59,747 bases of DNA from an uncultured Christensenella sp. GTDB lineage: Bacteria; Bacillota; Clostridia; Christensenellales; Borkfalkiaceae. The stretch is taken from contig CAJTRW010000010.1 in NCBI GenBank assembly GCA_910578765.1, positions 1 to 59,747 on the forward strand, given 5' to 3'. Position 1 is the stretch's first letter. The number at the start of each line of letters is the position of its first letter. A program made the translations under genes and the position numbers. Of the stretch, positions 41,917 through 50,406 are shown piece after piece. Under the pieces are notes generated by a model. That model saw only the letters and a program-made list of their open reading frames with translations. It searched no databases and was not told where the DNA came from.

Positions 41917-41945
41917 TTTACAATTTTATAAATACGGGATATAAT
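41917..41945 (+). promoter_or_regulatory. promoter of LOG-ptp unit, near-leaderless
   Basis: TTTACA (41917-41922), 17 bases, TATAAT (41940-41945). The ATG at 41954 is eight bases beyond the -10 and has no Shine-Dalgarno. Confidence 0.7.
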
Positions 41946-41953
41946 AATAAAGT

Positions 41954-42538
41954 ATGAAGATTTGCATTTTCGGCGCGGCGAGCGCGCACATTGATAAACT
42001 GTATATAGACGAAGCGGAAGCTTTAAGCGAAAAGCTTGCCGCGCGCGGGCATTCGCTTGTGTTCGGCGCGGGCGCGACGGGCGTTATGGGTGCGGCGGCG
42101 CGCGGTTTTAAGCGCGGCGGAGGATTCATTCACGGCGTTATCCCTAAATTTTTCATCGAGGACGGGATAGAGCTTATTTACGACGACTGCGAAAAAATGA
42201 CTTATACCGAAACCATGTCCGAGAGAAAGAAAATAATGGAAGACGACGCCGACGCTTTTATAATAGCTCCGGGCGGGATAGGCACCTTTGAGGAATTTTT
42301 CGAAGTGCTGACTTTAAAGCAACTCGGCAGACACGACAAAGCGATGGCGCTTTTCAATATCAACGGCTATTACGACGATTTGGAAAAATTCATGCATACG
42401 GTAACCGAGCGCAAATTCATAACGTTTAAATGCAGCGAAATGTATTCTGTTTTCGACAATGCGGACGGGATAATAAATTATCTTGAAAATTACGTGCCGC
42501 GCGGCACCGACTGGCGTAAGCTTAAAATAGGTGACTGA
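41954..42538 (+). CDS. LOG-family protein (TIGR00730)
   Basis: The 194-residue protein belongs to the Rossmann-fold LOG family, formerly called lysine decarboxylase; characterised members hydrolyse cytokinin-riboside or nucleotide 5'-monophosphates. The diagnostic PGGIGTFEEFFE motif is present, as is the arginine-bearing MSERKKIM and the nucleotide loop FGAASAH and GAGATGVMGA. The bacterial substrate is probably a purine nucleotide. The last base of its stop begins the phosphatase ATG region (TGATG). Confidence 0.92.
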   Translation: MKICIFGAASAHIDKLYIDEAEALSEKLAARGHSLVFGAGATGVMGAAARGFKRGGGFIHGVIPKFFIEDGIELIYDDCEKMTYTETMSERKKIMEDDADAFIIAPGGIGTFEEFFEVLTLKQLGRHDKAMALFNINGYYDDLEKFMHTVTERKFITFKCSEMYSVFDNADGIINYLENYVPRGTDWRKLKIGD

Positions 42539-43017
42539 TGGTAAGCGTAGCGTTTGTCTGTCTGGGCAATATCTGCCGCTCGCCTATGGCGGAGCTGATT
42601 TTTAAAAATTTACTTGACGAGCGCGGGCTTTCTTCCGATTTTCGCGTTTCTTCGTTCGGTACGTCGGACTGTGAGGAAGGCTCGGCGATATATCCTCAGG
42701 CGAAAAAGACGCTTGTCATGCACGGAATACCCGGCAGTCATACGGCGCGGCAAATTTCTCTTGCGGACGTAAAAAACAGCGATTACATATTGGTAATGGA
42801 CTCCGGCAATCTTATGGACATTCTTAGACTTACCGGCGGTAAGTACGGGGAGAAAATTTTTAAGCTGTGTTCCTTTACCGCTTCGCCCCGCGACGTTGCG
42901 GACCCCTGGTACACCCGCGACTTCGAAAGGGCTTATGAAGATATTCTCGACGGCTGTAAAAGCTTTCTCGGCTACGTCCTGAATAATAAATCTTCGCTTT
43001 ACGGTAAAAAAATATAA
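42538..43017 (+). CDS. low-molecular-weight protein-tyrosine phosphatase
   Basis: The 159-residue protein has the CX5R loop VCLGNICRSPMAE at residues 7-19 and the general-acid aspartate in VADPWYTRDFERAY. It dephosphorylates protein tyrosine or arginine phosphate in the cytoplasm; the target is unknown. It is translationally coupled to the LOG gene (TGATG) and followed by a terminator. Confidence 0.93.
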   Translation: MVSVAFVCLGNICRSPMAELIFKNLLDERGLSSDFRVSSFGTSDCEEGSAIYPQAKKTLVMHGIPGSHTARQISLADVKNSDYILVMDSGNLMDILRLTGGKYGEKIFKLCSFTASPRDVADPWYTRDFERAYEDILDGCKSFLGYVLNNKSSLYGKKI

Positions 43018-43052
43018 AAACACCTCCGCACGGTGCAATGCGGAGGTGTTTT
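43017..43052. terminator. bidirectional terminator
   Basis: AAAACACCTCCGCA pairs with TGCGGAGGTGTTTT around an eight-base loop, between the converging phosphatase and DegV genes; T-runs occur on both strands. Confidence 0.88.
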
Positions 43053-43061
43053 CGTTTTCCG

Positions 43062-44006
43062 TTAAATTTCCTGCGCGGCTGTCTTCCCGCGTTTTTTCGC
43101 GTCCGCAACGGCTGCGGCGGAGCGTCTGTCTTTGCCCGTAAAGAACAGCGCTATCGTGCCGGGTCCGACGTGCGCGCCCGTACACAGGTCGTAATACTCT
43201 ATAATTACGTCGGTTGCGCCGCGCTCTTTTACCGCCTCGGCAAGTTTAAGCGCGTCTTCTTCGCAGTTGCAGTGCGCAATGGCGACGGTTTGGTTTTCAG
43301 GGTTCAACACATTTTCGTCAAAAGCTTTCAAAAGTGCTTCCAACGCGCGTTTTCTGCCGCGCTCTCTGCCTGTAAACGTAAGCTTTGCGGGTGTGCCGCC
43401 GTCGGCTTTGATTATCGGCTTTATGTTTAAAAGAGTACCCGCTATTGCAAGCGTGGCGGAAATTCTGCCGCCCTTTCTCAGATATTTCAAATCGCCCACC
43501 GTAAGATAAGCGTTCTGTTTGTATTTGTTTTCTTCAATCCATTCCGCGCAGCTTTCTACGCTCTCGCCCATGTCGCGCAGTTTTGCCGCGTTAACGGCAA
43601 TCAGCCCTTCGCCGAGCGAAGCCGTCGCGCTGTCGGCTACTATGAATTTCGCTTCTGGATATTTTTCTTTTAAAGCTTTGCTCGCCGCGACCGCCTGCGC
43701 GTAAGTTCCGCTTATTCCCGAGGCAATGGTTATCAGAAGAACGTCTCTGCCGGCTTTAAGCGACGGCTCTACGGCTTCGACAATGCTCGCTTCGCAGATA
43801 AGGGAAGTGGAAACCTCCGCGCCCTCCGACATTTTCCCGTAAAATTCTTTTGCGGTTTCCGCAAAGGGTCTGCCGTTCTCGTAACATAGGGTATTTTGTC
43901 CGTTTACGAGACAATGGTAAGAAATAACTTTTATTCCCGACGCCTGCAACATTTCATCGTTCAGATTTGCCGAGGAATCGGTAAAAATATCAAAATTATT
44001 GTTCAT
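43062..44006 (-). CDS. DegV-family fatty-acid-binding protein
   Basis: DegV proteins bind a fatty acid and act with the kinase FakA in exogenous lipid use. The 314-residue sequence begins NNNFDIFTDSSANLNDEM, has the family serine segment SEGAEVSTSLICEASI and TIASGISGTYAQAV, and GRISATLAIAGTLLNIKPII in the middle. It is slightly longer than the usual 280-290, with a basic tail. FakA is not nearby. GGAGA precedes the ATG. Confidence 0.88.
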   Translation of the reverse strand: MNNNFDIFTDSSANLNDEMLQASGIKVISYHCLVNGQNTLCYENGRPFAETAKEFYGKMSEGAEVSTSLICEASIVEAVEPSLKAGRDVLLITIASGISGTYAQAVAASKALKEKYPEAKFIVADSATASLGEGLIAVNAAKLRDMGESVESCAEWIEENKYKQNAYLTVGDLKYLRKGGRISATLAIAGTLLNIKPIIKADGGTPAKLTFTGRERGRKRALEALLKAFDENVLNPENQTVAIAHCNCEEDALKLAEAVKERGATDVIIEYYDLCTGAHVGPGTIALFFTGKDRRSAAAVADAKKRGKTAAQEI

Positions 44007-44178
44007 GGTCAGTATCTCCGTATATTACTGGCGGCGCATTTCCGCCCGTCTATATTAATATTATCGTCAAACCGCCGCAAAATACAACCTACTTTCTTCA
44101 AAAGCTTCTCCACGCTTTTTTCAGTCTCTCTACCGGTAAATTTTCACTCTCTACTCACAGTAGAGTTGTGTATTTTAG

Positions 44179-44208
44179 TTGAGTTTTGACGGCGTTATAT
44201 GGTATAAT
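44179..44208 (+). promoter_or_regulatory. leaderless promoter of XRE-gltX unit
   Basis: TTGAGT (44179-44184), 18 bases, TATAAT (44203-44208); the ATG is at 44215, six bases later. Confidence 0.65.
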
Positions 44209-44214
44209 CGTTAT

Positions 44215-44832
44215 ATGGAAGATTTGAAGGAGATAATAGCGAAAAACTTAACGCAGCTAAGGACGCATGCGCAGCTTACGCAAATCCAGCTTGCGGAAAA
44301 GTTAAACTATTCCGACAAAGCCGTTTCCAAATGGGAGCGGGGAGAGGCTATTCCCGATTTACGCGTACTTATACAGCTTGCAAAGCTGTATAATATATCC
44401 GTGGACGACATTATTTCGCCGTCCGCCGAAAAAATTGTCAAGCCGAAAATGAACGTCAAGAAGAAGCGGGTTTTAATTACGCTTTTAAGCTTCGGGCTGG
44501 TCTGGTTTATAGCTACCGTGCTTTTTATGATTTTCTATTTCATTCCGCAGACCGACGCTTACGCTTATCTTTCTTACGTCTGCGCTCCGTTTGCGTGCGG
44601 AATAGTGCTTATGGTGTTTTCCGTCAAGTGGGGCAACTGGATTACGAACATTTTAGCCTGCTCGCTTATAATCTGGGCGGCGGCGGTAATTTTTCATATT
44701 TTCGTCATCGCCTTTGCGGATTTCGGCAAAATGTACTTTTTGTATATCGTGGCGGGCGTATTCGAAATTCTGATAATTCTGTGGTTTACTTTGAGGAAGT
44801 TTTATAAACGCAAAAACAAAGAGGAAATGTAA
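44215..44832 (+). CDS. XRE regulator with membrane domain
   Basis: Starting at ATG 44215 gives 205 residues: an XRE helix-turn-helix at 5-62 (LTQLRTHAQLTQIQLAEKLNYSDKAVSKWERGEAIPDL...), a basic linker, then about four transmembrane helices from residue 80 on. It should sit in the membrane and bind DNA from there. A longer frame from 44179 would place the start inside the promoter. No ribosome site is present. gltX follows two bases after the stop. Confidence 0.88.
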   Translation: MEDLKEIIAKNLTQLRTHAQLTQIQLAEKLNYSDKAVSKWERGEAIPDLRVLIQLAKLYNISVDDIISPSAEKIVKPKMNVKKKRVLITLLSFGLVWFIATVLFMIFYFIPQTDAYAYLSYVCAPFACGIVLMVFSVKWGNWITNILACSLIIWAAAVIFHIFVIAFADFGKMYFLYIVAGVFEILIILWFTLRKFYKRKNKEEM

Positions 44833-44834
44833 AA

Positions 44835-46481
44835 ATGGATTTGAAAAAACTTGCCGCGGCTCTCATACCGGACAATGATCTTCTTCCGCCCGAAAGCTAT
44901 GAGGAAATTTATCCCGAGCGCGCCCGCGCGCCCAAAGCGGAGGTTACGCGCCTTGCGCCGTCGCCAACGGGTTTCATACATCTCGGCAATCTGTATTCCG
45001 CGCTCGCGGACGAGCGCAGCGCACACACGACTGGCGGTATATTTTATTTGAGAATAGAGGACACGGACGAGAAGCGCCGCGTCGACGGCGCCGTCGAAAG
45101 CGTTATCCGCAGTCTTAATTACTTCGGCATAAATTTCGACGAGGGGGCGGAGATAGACTCTCCCCTCAACAAATACGGTCCGTATTATCAGCGCCGCCGC
45201 GCGGAAATATACCGCGCCTTCGCAAAACGGCTTATAGAGCGCGACTTGGCGTATCCCTGTTTTTGCACGGAGGAAGAATTGAACGCCGTGCGCGAGGAGC
45301 AGACCGCAGGCAAAAAAACAACGGGTTATTACGGCGCTTACGCAAAGTGCCGAAACCTTTCAGAGGAGCGGATATACGCAAATCTCGCCGCAGGTAAACC
45401 GTATGTAATAAGGCTTAAATCGCAGGGGAGCGCCGATAACAAAATTATATTCCGCGACGAAATAAAGGGTGAAGTCACCGTTACGGAAAACGACCAGGAC
45501 GTCGTTATCTTAAAATCCGATGGGATACCGACTTACCATTTCGCGCATGCGATAGACGACCACTTCATGCGTACAACGCTGGTAATACGCGGGGAGGAGT
45601 GGCTTTCCAGTCTGCCCGTGCATTTGGAGCTTCATAAAGCTCTCGGCTTCCGCCCGCCGCGCTATGCGCACACAAGCTCGCTTATGAAAATGGACGGCGG
45701 TACAAAACGCAAGCTTTCCAAACGCAAGGACCCGGAGCTTTCGCTGGACTACTATCGCAAGGCGGGTTATTTCCCTTTGGCGGTCGTAAAATATTTAATG
45801 ACCATTTTAAACTCGGGTTTCGAGGAATGGTCGCTTAAAAATCCCGAAGCGGATTACAGGGATTTCCCTTTTAAAGTAAGTAAAATGGGCAAGAGCGGCG
45901 CCCTGTTCGACTTGGATAAATTAAACGACGTGTCCAAGACGGAAATTTCAAAGCTCTCCGCAGAGCAGTGCTACGACTTTTTAAAAAGCTGGACGGACGA
46001 GTTCGGTACGGAAGCGGACAGACAACATTTTAATGACAAAACGTATATAATAGACGTGTTGTCGCTTATTATGGGTATAGGCGGCAAAAAGCGCAGGAAG
46101 GATATAGAGCGTGCCGAGCAGGGCGTCAGGCTTATAGATTATTTCTTCGACGACACTTTCGCGCCCGAATATAATTACCGCTTCGGCAAGGATACGGTCA
46201 ACGCCGTGCTTAAATCGTTTGCCGAAAAATACGACCCGTCCGACGATAACGGCGCTTGGTTTGCCAAGGTTAAGGCAATCGCGCCGGAAGTAGGGTTCGC
46301 GGCGGAAATGTCGGAATACAAATCCGCGCCCGAAAAATTCGGCGGCAACGTTTCGGACGTGGCGGAAATTCTACGCATAGCCGTAACGGGCAAACCCGAT
46401 TCTCCCGATTTGTGCACGATAATGCGCATACTCGGCAAACGGCGCGTGCTTAAAAGGCTTTCCGACGCCGAAATTCGATAA
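44835..46481 (+). CDS. gltX: glutamyl-tRNA synthetase
   Basis: This enzyme charges tRNA with glutamate. The class I signatures are LAPSPTGFIHLGNL (HIGH-type) near residue 45 and KLSKRKDPE (KMSKS-type). The catalytic domain has LRIEDTD and a tRNA-acceptor region. At 548 residues it is longer than the common 480-500 because of a 35-40-residue N-terminal extension and inserts in the anticodon-binding half. I cannot tell whether it also charges tRNA-Gln. It is cotranscribed with the XRE membrane regulator, with AGAGGAAA as ribosome site. Confidence 0.93.
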   Translation: MDLKKLAAALIPDNDLLPPESYEEIYPERARAPKAEVTRLAPSPTGFIHLGNLYSALADERSAHTTGGIFYLRIEDTDEKRRVDGAVESVIRSLNYFGINFDEGAEIDSPLNKYGPYYQRRRAEIYRAFAKRLIERDLAYPCFCTEEELNAVREEQTAGKKTTGYYGAYAKCRNLSEERIYANLAAGKPYVIRLKSQGSADNKIIFRDEIKGEVTVTENDQDVVILKSDGIPTYHFAHAIDDHFMRTTLVIRGEEWLSSLPVHLELHKALGFRPPRYAHTSSLMKMDGGTKRKLSKRKDPELSLDYYRKAGYFPLAVVKYLMTILNSGFEEWSLKNPEADYRDFPFKVSKMGKSGALFDLDKLNDVSKTEISKLSAEQCYDFLKSWTDEFGTEADRQHFNDKTYIIDVLSLIMGIGGKKRRKDIERAEQGVRLIDYFFDDTFAPEYNYRFGKDTVNAVLKSFAEKYDPSDDNGAWFAKVKAIAPEVGFAAEMSEYKSAPEKFGGNVSDVAEILRIAVTGKPDSPDLCTIMRILGKRRVLKRLSDAEIR

Positions 46482-46557
46482 ACGGTTTGTGCAGGTTTAA
46501 CTTCTTGATTGAAAATTTTGACGGCGATGCATATAAAAATAAAAAGGATTAATAAAA

Positions 46558-49320
46558 ATGTTGCAGTTAAAGGATATTAAAAAAGACTATTTTGTCGCAG
46601 GCGAAGCAGTTCCCGCACTGAAAGGAATAAGCCTCAATTTCCGCAAGAACGAGTTTGTTTCTATCCTCGGCGCTTCGGGTTGCGGCAAAACCACGTTACT
46701 GAATATTGTAGGCGGTCTCGATAAATACACCTCGGGCGACCTTGTCATAAACGGTAAAAGCACTAAGGAGTATAAGGACGGCGACTGGGACACGTACAGA
46801 AACCATTCCATAGGCTTCATTTTCCAAAGCTATCATCTGATTCCTCACCAGACTATTCTGCAAAACGTAGAGCTTGCCCTCGTCATTGCGGGCGTCGATA
46901 AGGAGGAGCGCCGCCGCCGCGCCGTCGAAGCGTTGGAACGCGTCGGGCTGAAAGAAAAGATGAACAGCCGCCCCAACCAGCTTTCCGGCGGACAGGCGCA
47001 GAGGGTTGCCATAGCGCGCGCGCTTATCAACGACCCCGAAATAGTACTTGCGGACGAACCTACCGGCGCGCTGGACAGCAAGACCAGCGTGCAGATAATG
47101 GAGCTTTTGAAAGAAATTTCCAAAGACAGGCTCGTCATAATGGTAACCCACAATCCCGAGCTTGCGGAGCAGTATTCCACGCGCATTATAAGACTTTTGG
47201 ACGGACTTGTTACGGACGACAGTATGCCTTACGACGGCGCGGAGGAAACGGAGGAGGGCGTTGAGGCGCAGGAAAACGCAGCCGAGACTGCCGCAAGCGA
47301 CCCGTCCGCGAAGAAAAAGACCGACAAGGGCAAGAAAAAGCGTTCGTCCATGTCTGCGGGAATGGCTTTCATGCTGTCGCTTAAAAATCTTCTGTCCAAA
47401 TGGAAGCGTACTTTGATGGTTTCGCTTGCGGGCAGTATAGGCATTATAGGCGTTTCGCTTGTGCTTGCCATTTCTTCGGGTGTACAGGGCTACATAAAAG
47501 ATATGGAAAACGACATGCTTTCCGGCAATCCCATATCGATAGAGCGTTCTTCGTTTGATATGAGCGCAATAACCAAAATAAATAAAACCGTAAATAAGTC
47601 TATTGACATTACCAAACTGAAAGACAAGGTATACGTGGACTCGCTGTTGCAGACGTTTTTGGATATGGGCAACAACTTTATCACCTCTAACGAAATTTCC
47701 GAAAATTATCTCGATTACGTAAGCAAAATGCCCGAAGAATATTACAGCGCAATGAGTTATAAATTCGATTTCGAGGTAAGCAACTATATCTATACGGATT
47801 TTCACGTAACCTCTGAAACAAGCCCCACCGTTATACCGGAGGAGTTGGACGCAAGCAGCGACGGAATGTCGCTTACGGCAATTCGCTCCATGTATACGTC
47901 CGTGCTTGCGCAGGAACCCGAGTACAGTAAATTTATCAGCATGCTCGATATGTTTACGGGCTTGCAGGAAGTACCCGACGGCGGCGAATATATTCTGTCG
48001 CAGTACGACGTAATCGCTTCCAACGGAAATCTTTCCGAAGAACAAATAATACAGGCTTTCAACGATAAGCAAAGCCTTATCCTCGTCGTGGACGAAGGAA
48101 AAGTTTCGGAAATAGATTTGGCTCAATTCGGATTTTTAAGCGAGGAGGAGCTGTTGAATTACGCGTTCCTCGCGGCGGGACGGACGGAGTCCTACGATCC
48201 GGCAATCGGTCTCCCCGGCAGCGGCATAAAGGATAAGGACCCGTATTACGACGAGTCTTTGGGTGCGGGAGGATTGAACTTCAATTTCTTCTTCGACAAA
48301 CAGTTCAAATGGTATCCCAACGACACAGTTTTCACTAAGCAGAACGACGCGCAGAAGCCATTTACATATAACAGCTATTCCGAAGGTTTTTCCGAAGAAG
48401 GCAGTCTTGATTTGGGCGTAAAGCTTATATTGCAGAAGAAGAAAAACGTATCATACGGCTGTTTGTCCGACGGACTTTATTATACGCCCGCGCTTACGCG
48501 CCATATTATCGCGCAGGGTCTCGAAAGCGAAATTGCGCAGTACATAAAGGATAACGGCAATTTAAGCGAGCTTTCTTATACATACGACTTCACTTATTTC
48601 AAGACCGAAAACGGCGTCAAGGTCTTTCATAAAGACGTCGGCATGAATAAATTCAGACAGCAACAGACAATGTTGGGCGGTTCCTCTGACGCGGTAACGC
48701 TCGGCATGGTGGCGGGCAGTGACGTCGCTTCGGGAGTGTTTATTTACCCGCTTAACTTCGATATGAAGAAGAAAGTCTGCACGTATCTCGACGGCTGGAA
48801 TAAAATGTGCGAGGACGGCGCGGAGTACAACGGCGAAACTCTTTCGGCAAAGCAAAAGGTAAAATATACCGACATGGTGGGCGTCATAATAGATATGGTA
48901 AACACCATGATTCAAATGGTGACAATCGCGCTTGTGGCGTTTACTGCGTTGTCGCTGCTGGTTTCAACAGTAATGGTAGGTATAATTACTTATGTTTCGG
49001 TAGTGGAAAGGACTAAGGAGATAGGAATTTTACGTTCCGTCGGCGCGCGGAAGAAGGATATTAAACTGCTGTTTATTGCGGAAACGTTTATGATTGGACT
49101 TGCCGCGGGACTTGCGGGCATAATTATTACGTATCTTATTTCTTTGGTTATAAACCTTATAGTAAGCGCGGTATTTGCAATCGGCACGATAGCCGCCCTC
49201 CCCGTATGGCAGGCGCTTATCATGGTAGTGGTAAGCGTGGCGCTTACGTTGATATCCGGCTTGATACCTGCGGCGGCGGCAGCCAAGAAGGATCCCGTCG
49301 TTGCGCTCAGAACAGAATAA
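46558..49320 (+). CDS. ABC transporter, fused ATPase and FtsX permease
   Basis: A 920-residue MacB/BceB-like exporter. Residues 1-225 are the ATPase: Walker A GASGCGKTTL, signature LSGGQAQRVAIARAL, Walker B VLADEPTGALD. A charged linker (EETEEGVEAQ...KKKTDKGKKKR) leads to a first membrane helix near residue 285, a large extracytoplasmic domain of about 450 residues, and three C-terminal helices of the FtsX domain. Such proteins move peptides or lipoproteins, or act in stress sensing. No two-component genes are adjacent. AAGGAT precedes the ATG. Confidence 0.93.
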   Translation: MLQLKDIKKDYFVAGEAVPALKGISLNFRKNEFVSILGASGCGKTTLLNIVGGLDKYTSGDLVINGKSTKEYKDGDWDTYRNHSIGFIFQSYHLIPHQTILQNVELALVIAGVDKEERRRRAVEALERVGLKEKMNSRPNQLSGGQAQRVAIARALINDPEIVLADEPTGALDSKTSVQIMELLKEISKDRLVIMVTHNPELAEQYSTRIIRLLDGLVTDDSMPYDGAEETEEGVEAQENAAETAASDPSAKKKTDKGKKKRSSMSAGMAFMLSLKNLLSKWKRTLMVSLAGSIGIIGVSLVLAISSGVQGYIKDMENDMLSGNPISIERSSFDMSAITKINKTVNKSIDITKLKDKVYVDSLLQTFLDMGNNFITSNEISENYLDYVSKMPEEYYSAMSYKFDFEVSNYIYTDFHVTSETSPTVIPEELDASSDGMSLTAIRSMYTSVLAQEPEYSKFISMLDMFTGLQEVPDGGEYILSQYDVIASNGNLSEEQIIQAFNDKQSLILVVDEGKVSEIDLAQFGFLSEEELLNYAFLAAGRTESYDPAIGLPGSGIKDKDPYYDESLGAGGLNFNFFFDKQFKWYPNDTVFTKQNDAQKPFTYNSYSEGFSEEGSLDLGVKLILQKKKNVSYGCLSDGLYYTPALTRHIIAQGLESEIAQYIKDNGNLSELSYTYDFTYFKTENGVKVFHKDVGMNKFRQQQTMLGGSSDAVTLGMVAGSDVASGVFIYPLNFDMKKKVCTYLDGWNKMCEDGAEYNGETLSAKQKVKYTDMVGVIIDMVNTMIQMVTIALVAFTALSLLVSTVMVGIITYVSVVERTKEIGILRSVGARKKDIKLLFIAETFMIGLAAGLAGIIITYLISLVINLIVSAVFAIGTIAALPVWQALIMVVVSVALTLISGLIPAAAAAKKDPVVALRTE

Positions 49321-49336
49321 TCGAATATCAAAGCTG

Positions 49337-49368
49337 ACGGCGCGCGTTTTTAACGGGCGCCGTTTTTG
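49337..49368 (+). terminator. terminator after ABC transporter
   Basis: ACGGCGC (49337-49343) pairs with GCGCCGT (49357-49363), followed by TTTTG. Confidence 0.75.
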
Positions 49369-49412
49369 CACCGTTTAAGCCGCTTTACAAAATGTGTGCT
49401 TGCGTACGTTAT

Positions 49413-49574
49413 TATCATTCTGCCCGATAGAACTTGCACGCCGTATTGTCATTCTGCCCGAGGTGGTTGCACGCCAAATTATCATTCTGCCCGAGGGGGT
49501 GCACGCCAAATTATCATTCTGTCCGAGGGGGGCTTGCACACTTTTTTGTCATTCCGAGCCCTGCGAAGAATCTT
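49413..49574. repeat. tandem degenerate TCATTCTGCCCGAG array
   Basis: Five copies of a roughly 32-36-bp unit: the core TCATTCTGCCCGA recurs at 49415, 49449, 49481 and 49513 (one base changed), each followed by a G-rich run and GCAC, and a last copy TGTCATTCCGAG...GAAGAATCT at 49548-49574. It is related to the inverted pair at 26059-26128. It yields open frames in three phases, but these are repeat artefacts. The gap 49369-49718 otherwise holds only the promoter of the next gene. Confidence 0.8.
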
Positions 49575-49653
49575 GTTTTCTTTTCATTCGCCGCGTTGAT
49601 TATGACAAGGTGTATTTATGATGAAATTAAGTAAAATTATACCGAAAATATTG

Positions 49654-49682
49654 TTGACACTTATTTTGAGGTGTGGTAAAAT
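49654..49682 (+). promoter_or_regulatory. promoter of FMN-binding lipoprotein
   Basis: TTGACA (49654-49659), 17 bases, TAAAAT (49677-49682). An AGAGGT ribosome site precedes the ATG at 49719. Confidence 0.8.
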
Positions 49683-49718
49683 ATTCAAGTAGAAAGAAAT
49701 ATATTCTCAGAGGTAATT

Positions 49719-50327
49719 ATGAAAAAGTTTTTCAAAGCTATTGCAATTTTATGCGCATCGACGGCTCTCTGCGCAGGTATAGGTATTGCGGCAGGTTGCT
49801 CCGGCGGTAAAGACGGTACATATATAGGACATTATTCATATGCAAACGAATATAATGCCGTTTACGGTATGGTAGTTAAGGTTACCGTTAAAAATAACAT
49901 CATTCAGAAAATAGAAGATGTAACACATACATACGGTAACGGCGAAGCTTTTTCTTGCACATATAACAAGGTTGTAGTAGACTGGACGTTAGGCGGTCCT
50001 CAGCGCGACGAACACGGCGCTTGGAAGCTCACGGGCGAACAAGACACCAAATATAATAAAGATTGGCATGTCGTCAGCGATCCTCAGGGAGATTGGAGTG
50101 AAGAAGCAAAGCTCAATTGGCTGACTAAGGAAAATTGGTTGCTTCAACAGTATGAAGGCAAGTCTGTTGCCGATGTTCTTGCGGTAAAAGTTTTCTTTGA
50201 CGAAAACGGTGAACCTTATTCCAAGGACGACAACAGCGATTTCGCATCAAGCGGACTTGTGCTTACCGGCGCAACGCAGGGTAGCGGCAGATTGTTGATT
50301 GCCGTACAGAACGCGCTTGGCAAATAA
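49719..50327 (+). CDS. FMN-binding-domain lipoprotein
   Basis: The 202-residue protein has a lipoprotein signal ending AAGC with Cys27, so it is anchored on the outer face of the membrane. The C-terminus has LTGATQGSGRLLIAV, the FMN-binding motif in which ApbE links FMN to the threonine (Thr186). It is a small extracytoplasmic flavoprotein, similar in idea to PplA of flavin-based extracellular electron transfer. An ApbE gene follows directly. The gene ends with a terminator, so it is a separate transcript. Confidence 0.82.
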   Translation: MKKFFKAIAILCASTALCAGIGIAAGCSGGKDGTYIGHYSYANEYNAVYGMVVKVTVKNNIIQKIEDVTHTYGNGEAFSCTYNKVVVDWTLGGPQRDEHGAWKLTGEQDTKYNKDWHVVSDPQGDWSEEAKLNWLTKENWLLQQYEGKSVADVLAVKVFFDENGEPYSKDDNSDFASSGLVLTGATQGSGRLLIAVQNALGK

Positions 50328-50343
50328 TTAAATCAAATAAATT

Positions 50344-50370
50344 AACCCGTCTTTTACAGACGGGTTTTTT
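50344..50370 (+). terminator. terminator after FMN lipoprotein
   Basis: AACCCGTCT pairs with AGACGGGTT around TTTAC, followed by TTTT. Confidence 0.9.
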
Positions 50371-50371
50371 G

Positions 50372-50400
50372 TTGCTATTTGTAAATTTTTCGTTTATAAT
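50372..50400 (+). promoter_or_regulatory. leaderless promoter of apbE
   Basis: TTGCTA (50372-50377), 17 bases, TATAAT (50395-50400); the ATG is at 50407, six bases later, without a Shine-Dalgarno. The -35 begins right after the preceding terminator. Confidence 0.7.
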
Positions 50401-50406
50401 TGTTTT

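Noticed and set aside
46696..48126. 476-residue reverse-strand ORF
   Set aside because: It lies inside the well-supported ABC transporter gene and has no motifs; it is a codon-bias shadow.
49413..49574. Possible CRISPR array
   Set aside because: Unit length is 32-36 bp in total, repeats are degenerate and the intervening bases are too short and similar to be spacers; no cas genes are present.
49394..49634. Three overlapping ORFs rich in H-S/A-R-G repeats
   Set aside because: They arise from the tandem DNA repeat in three frames and have no ribosome site or family; the repeat explains them.
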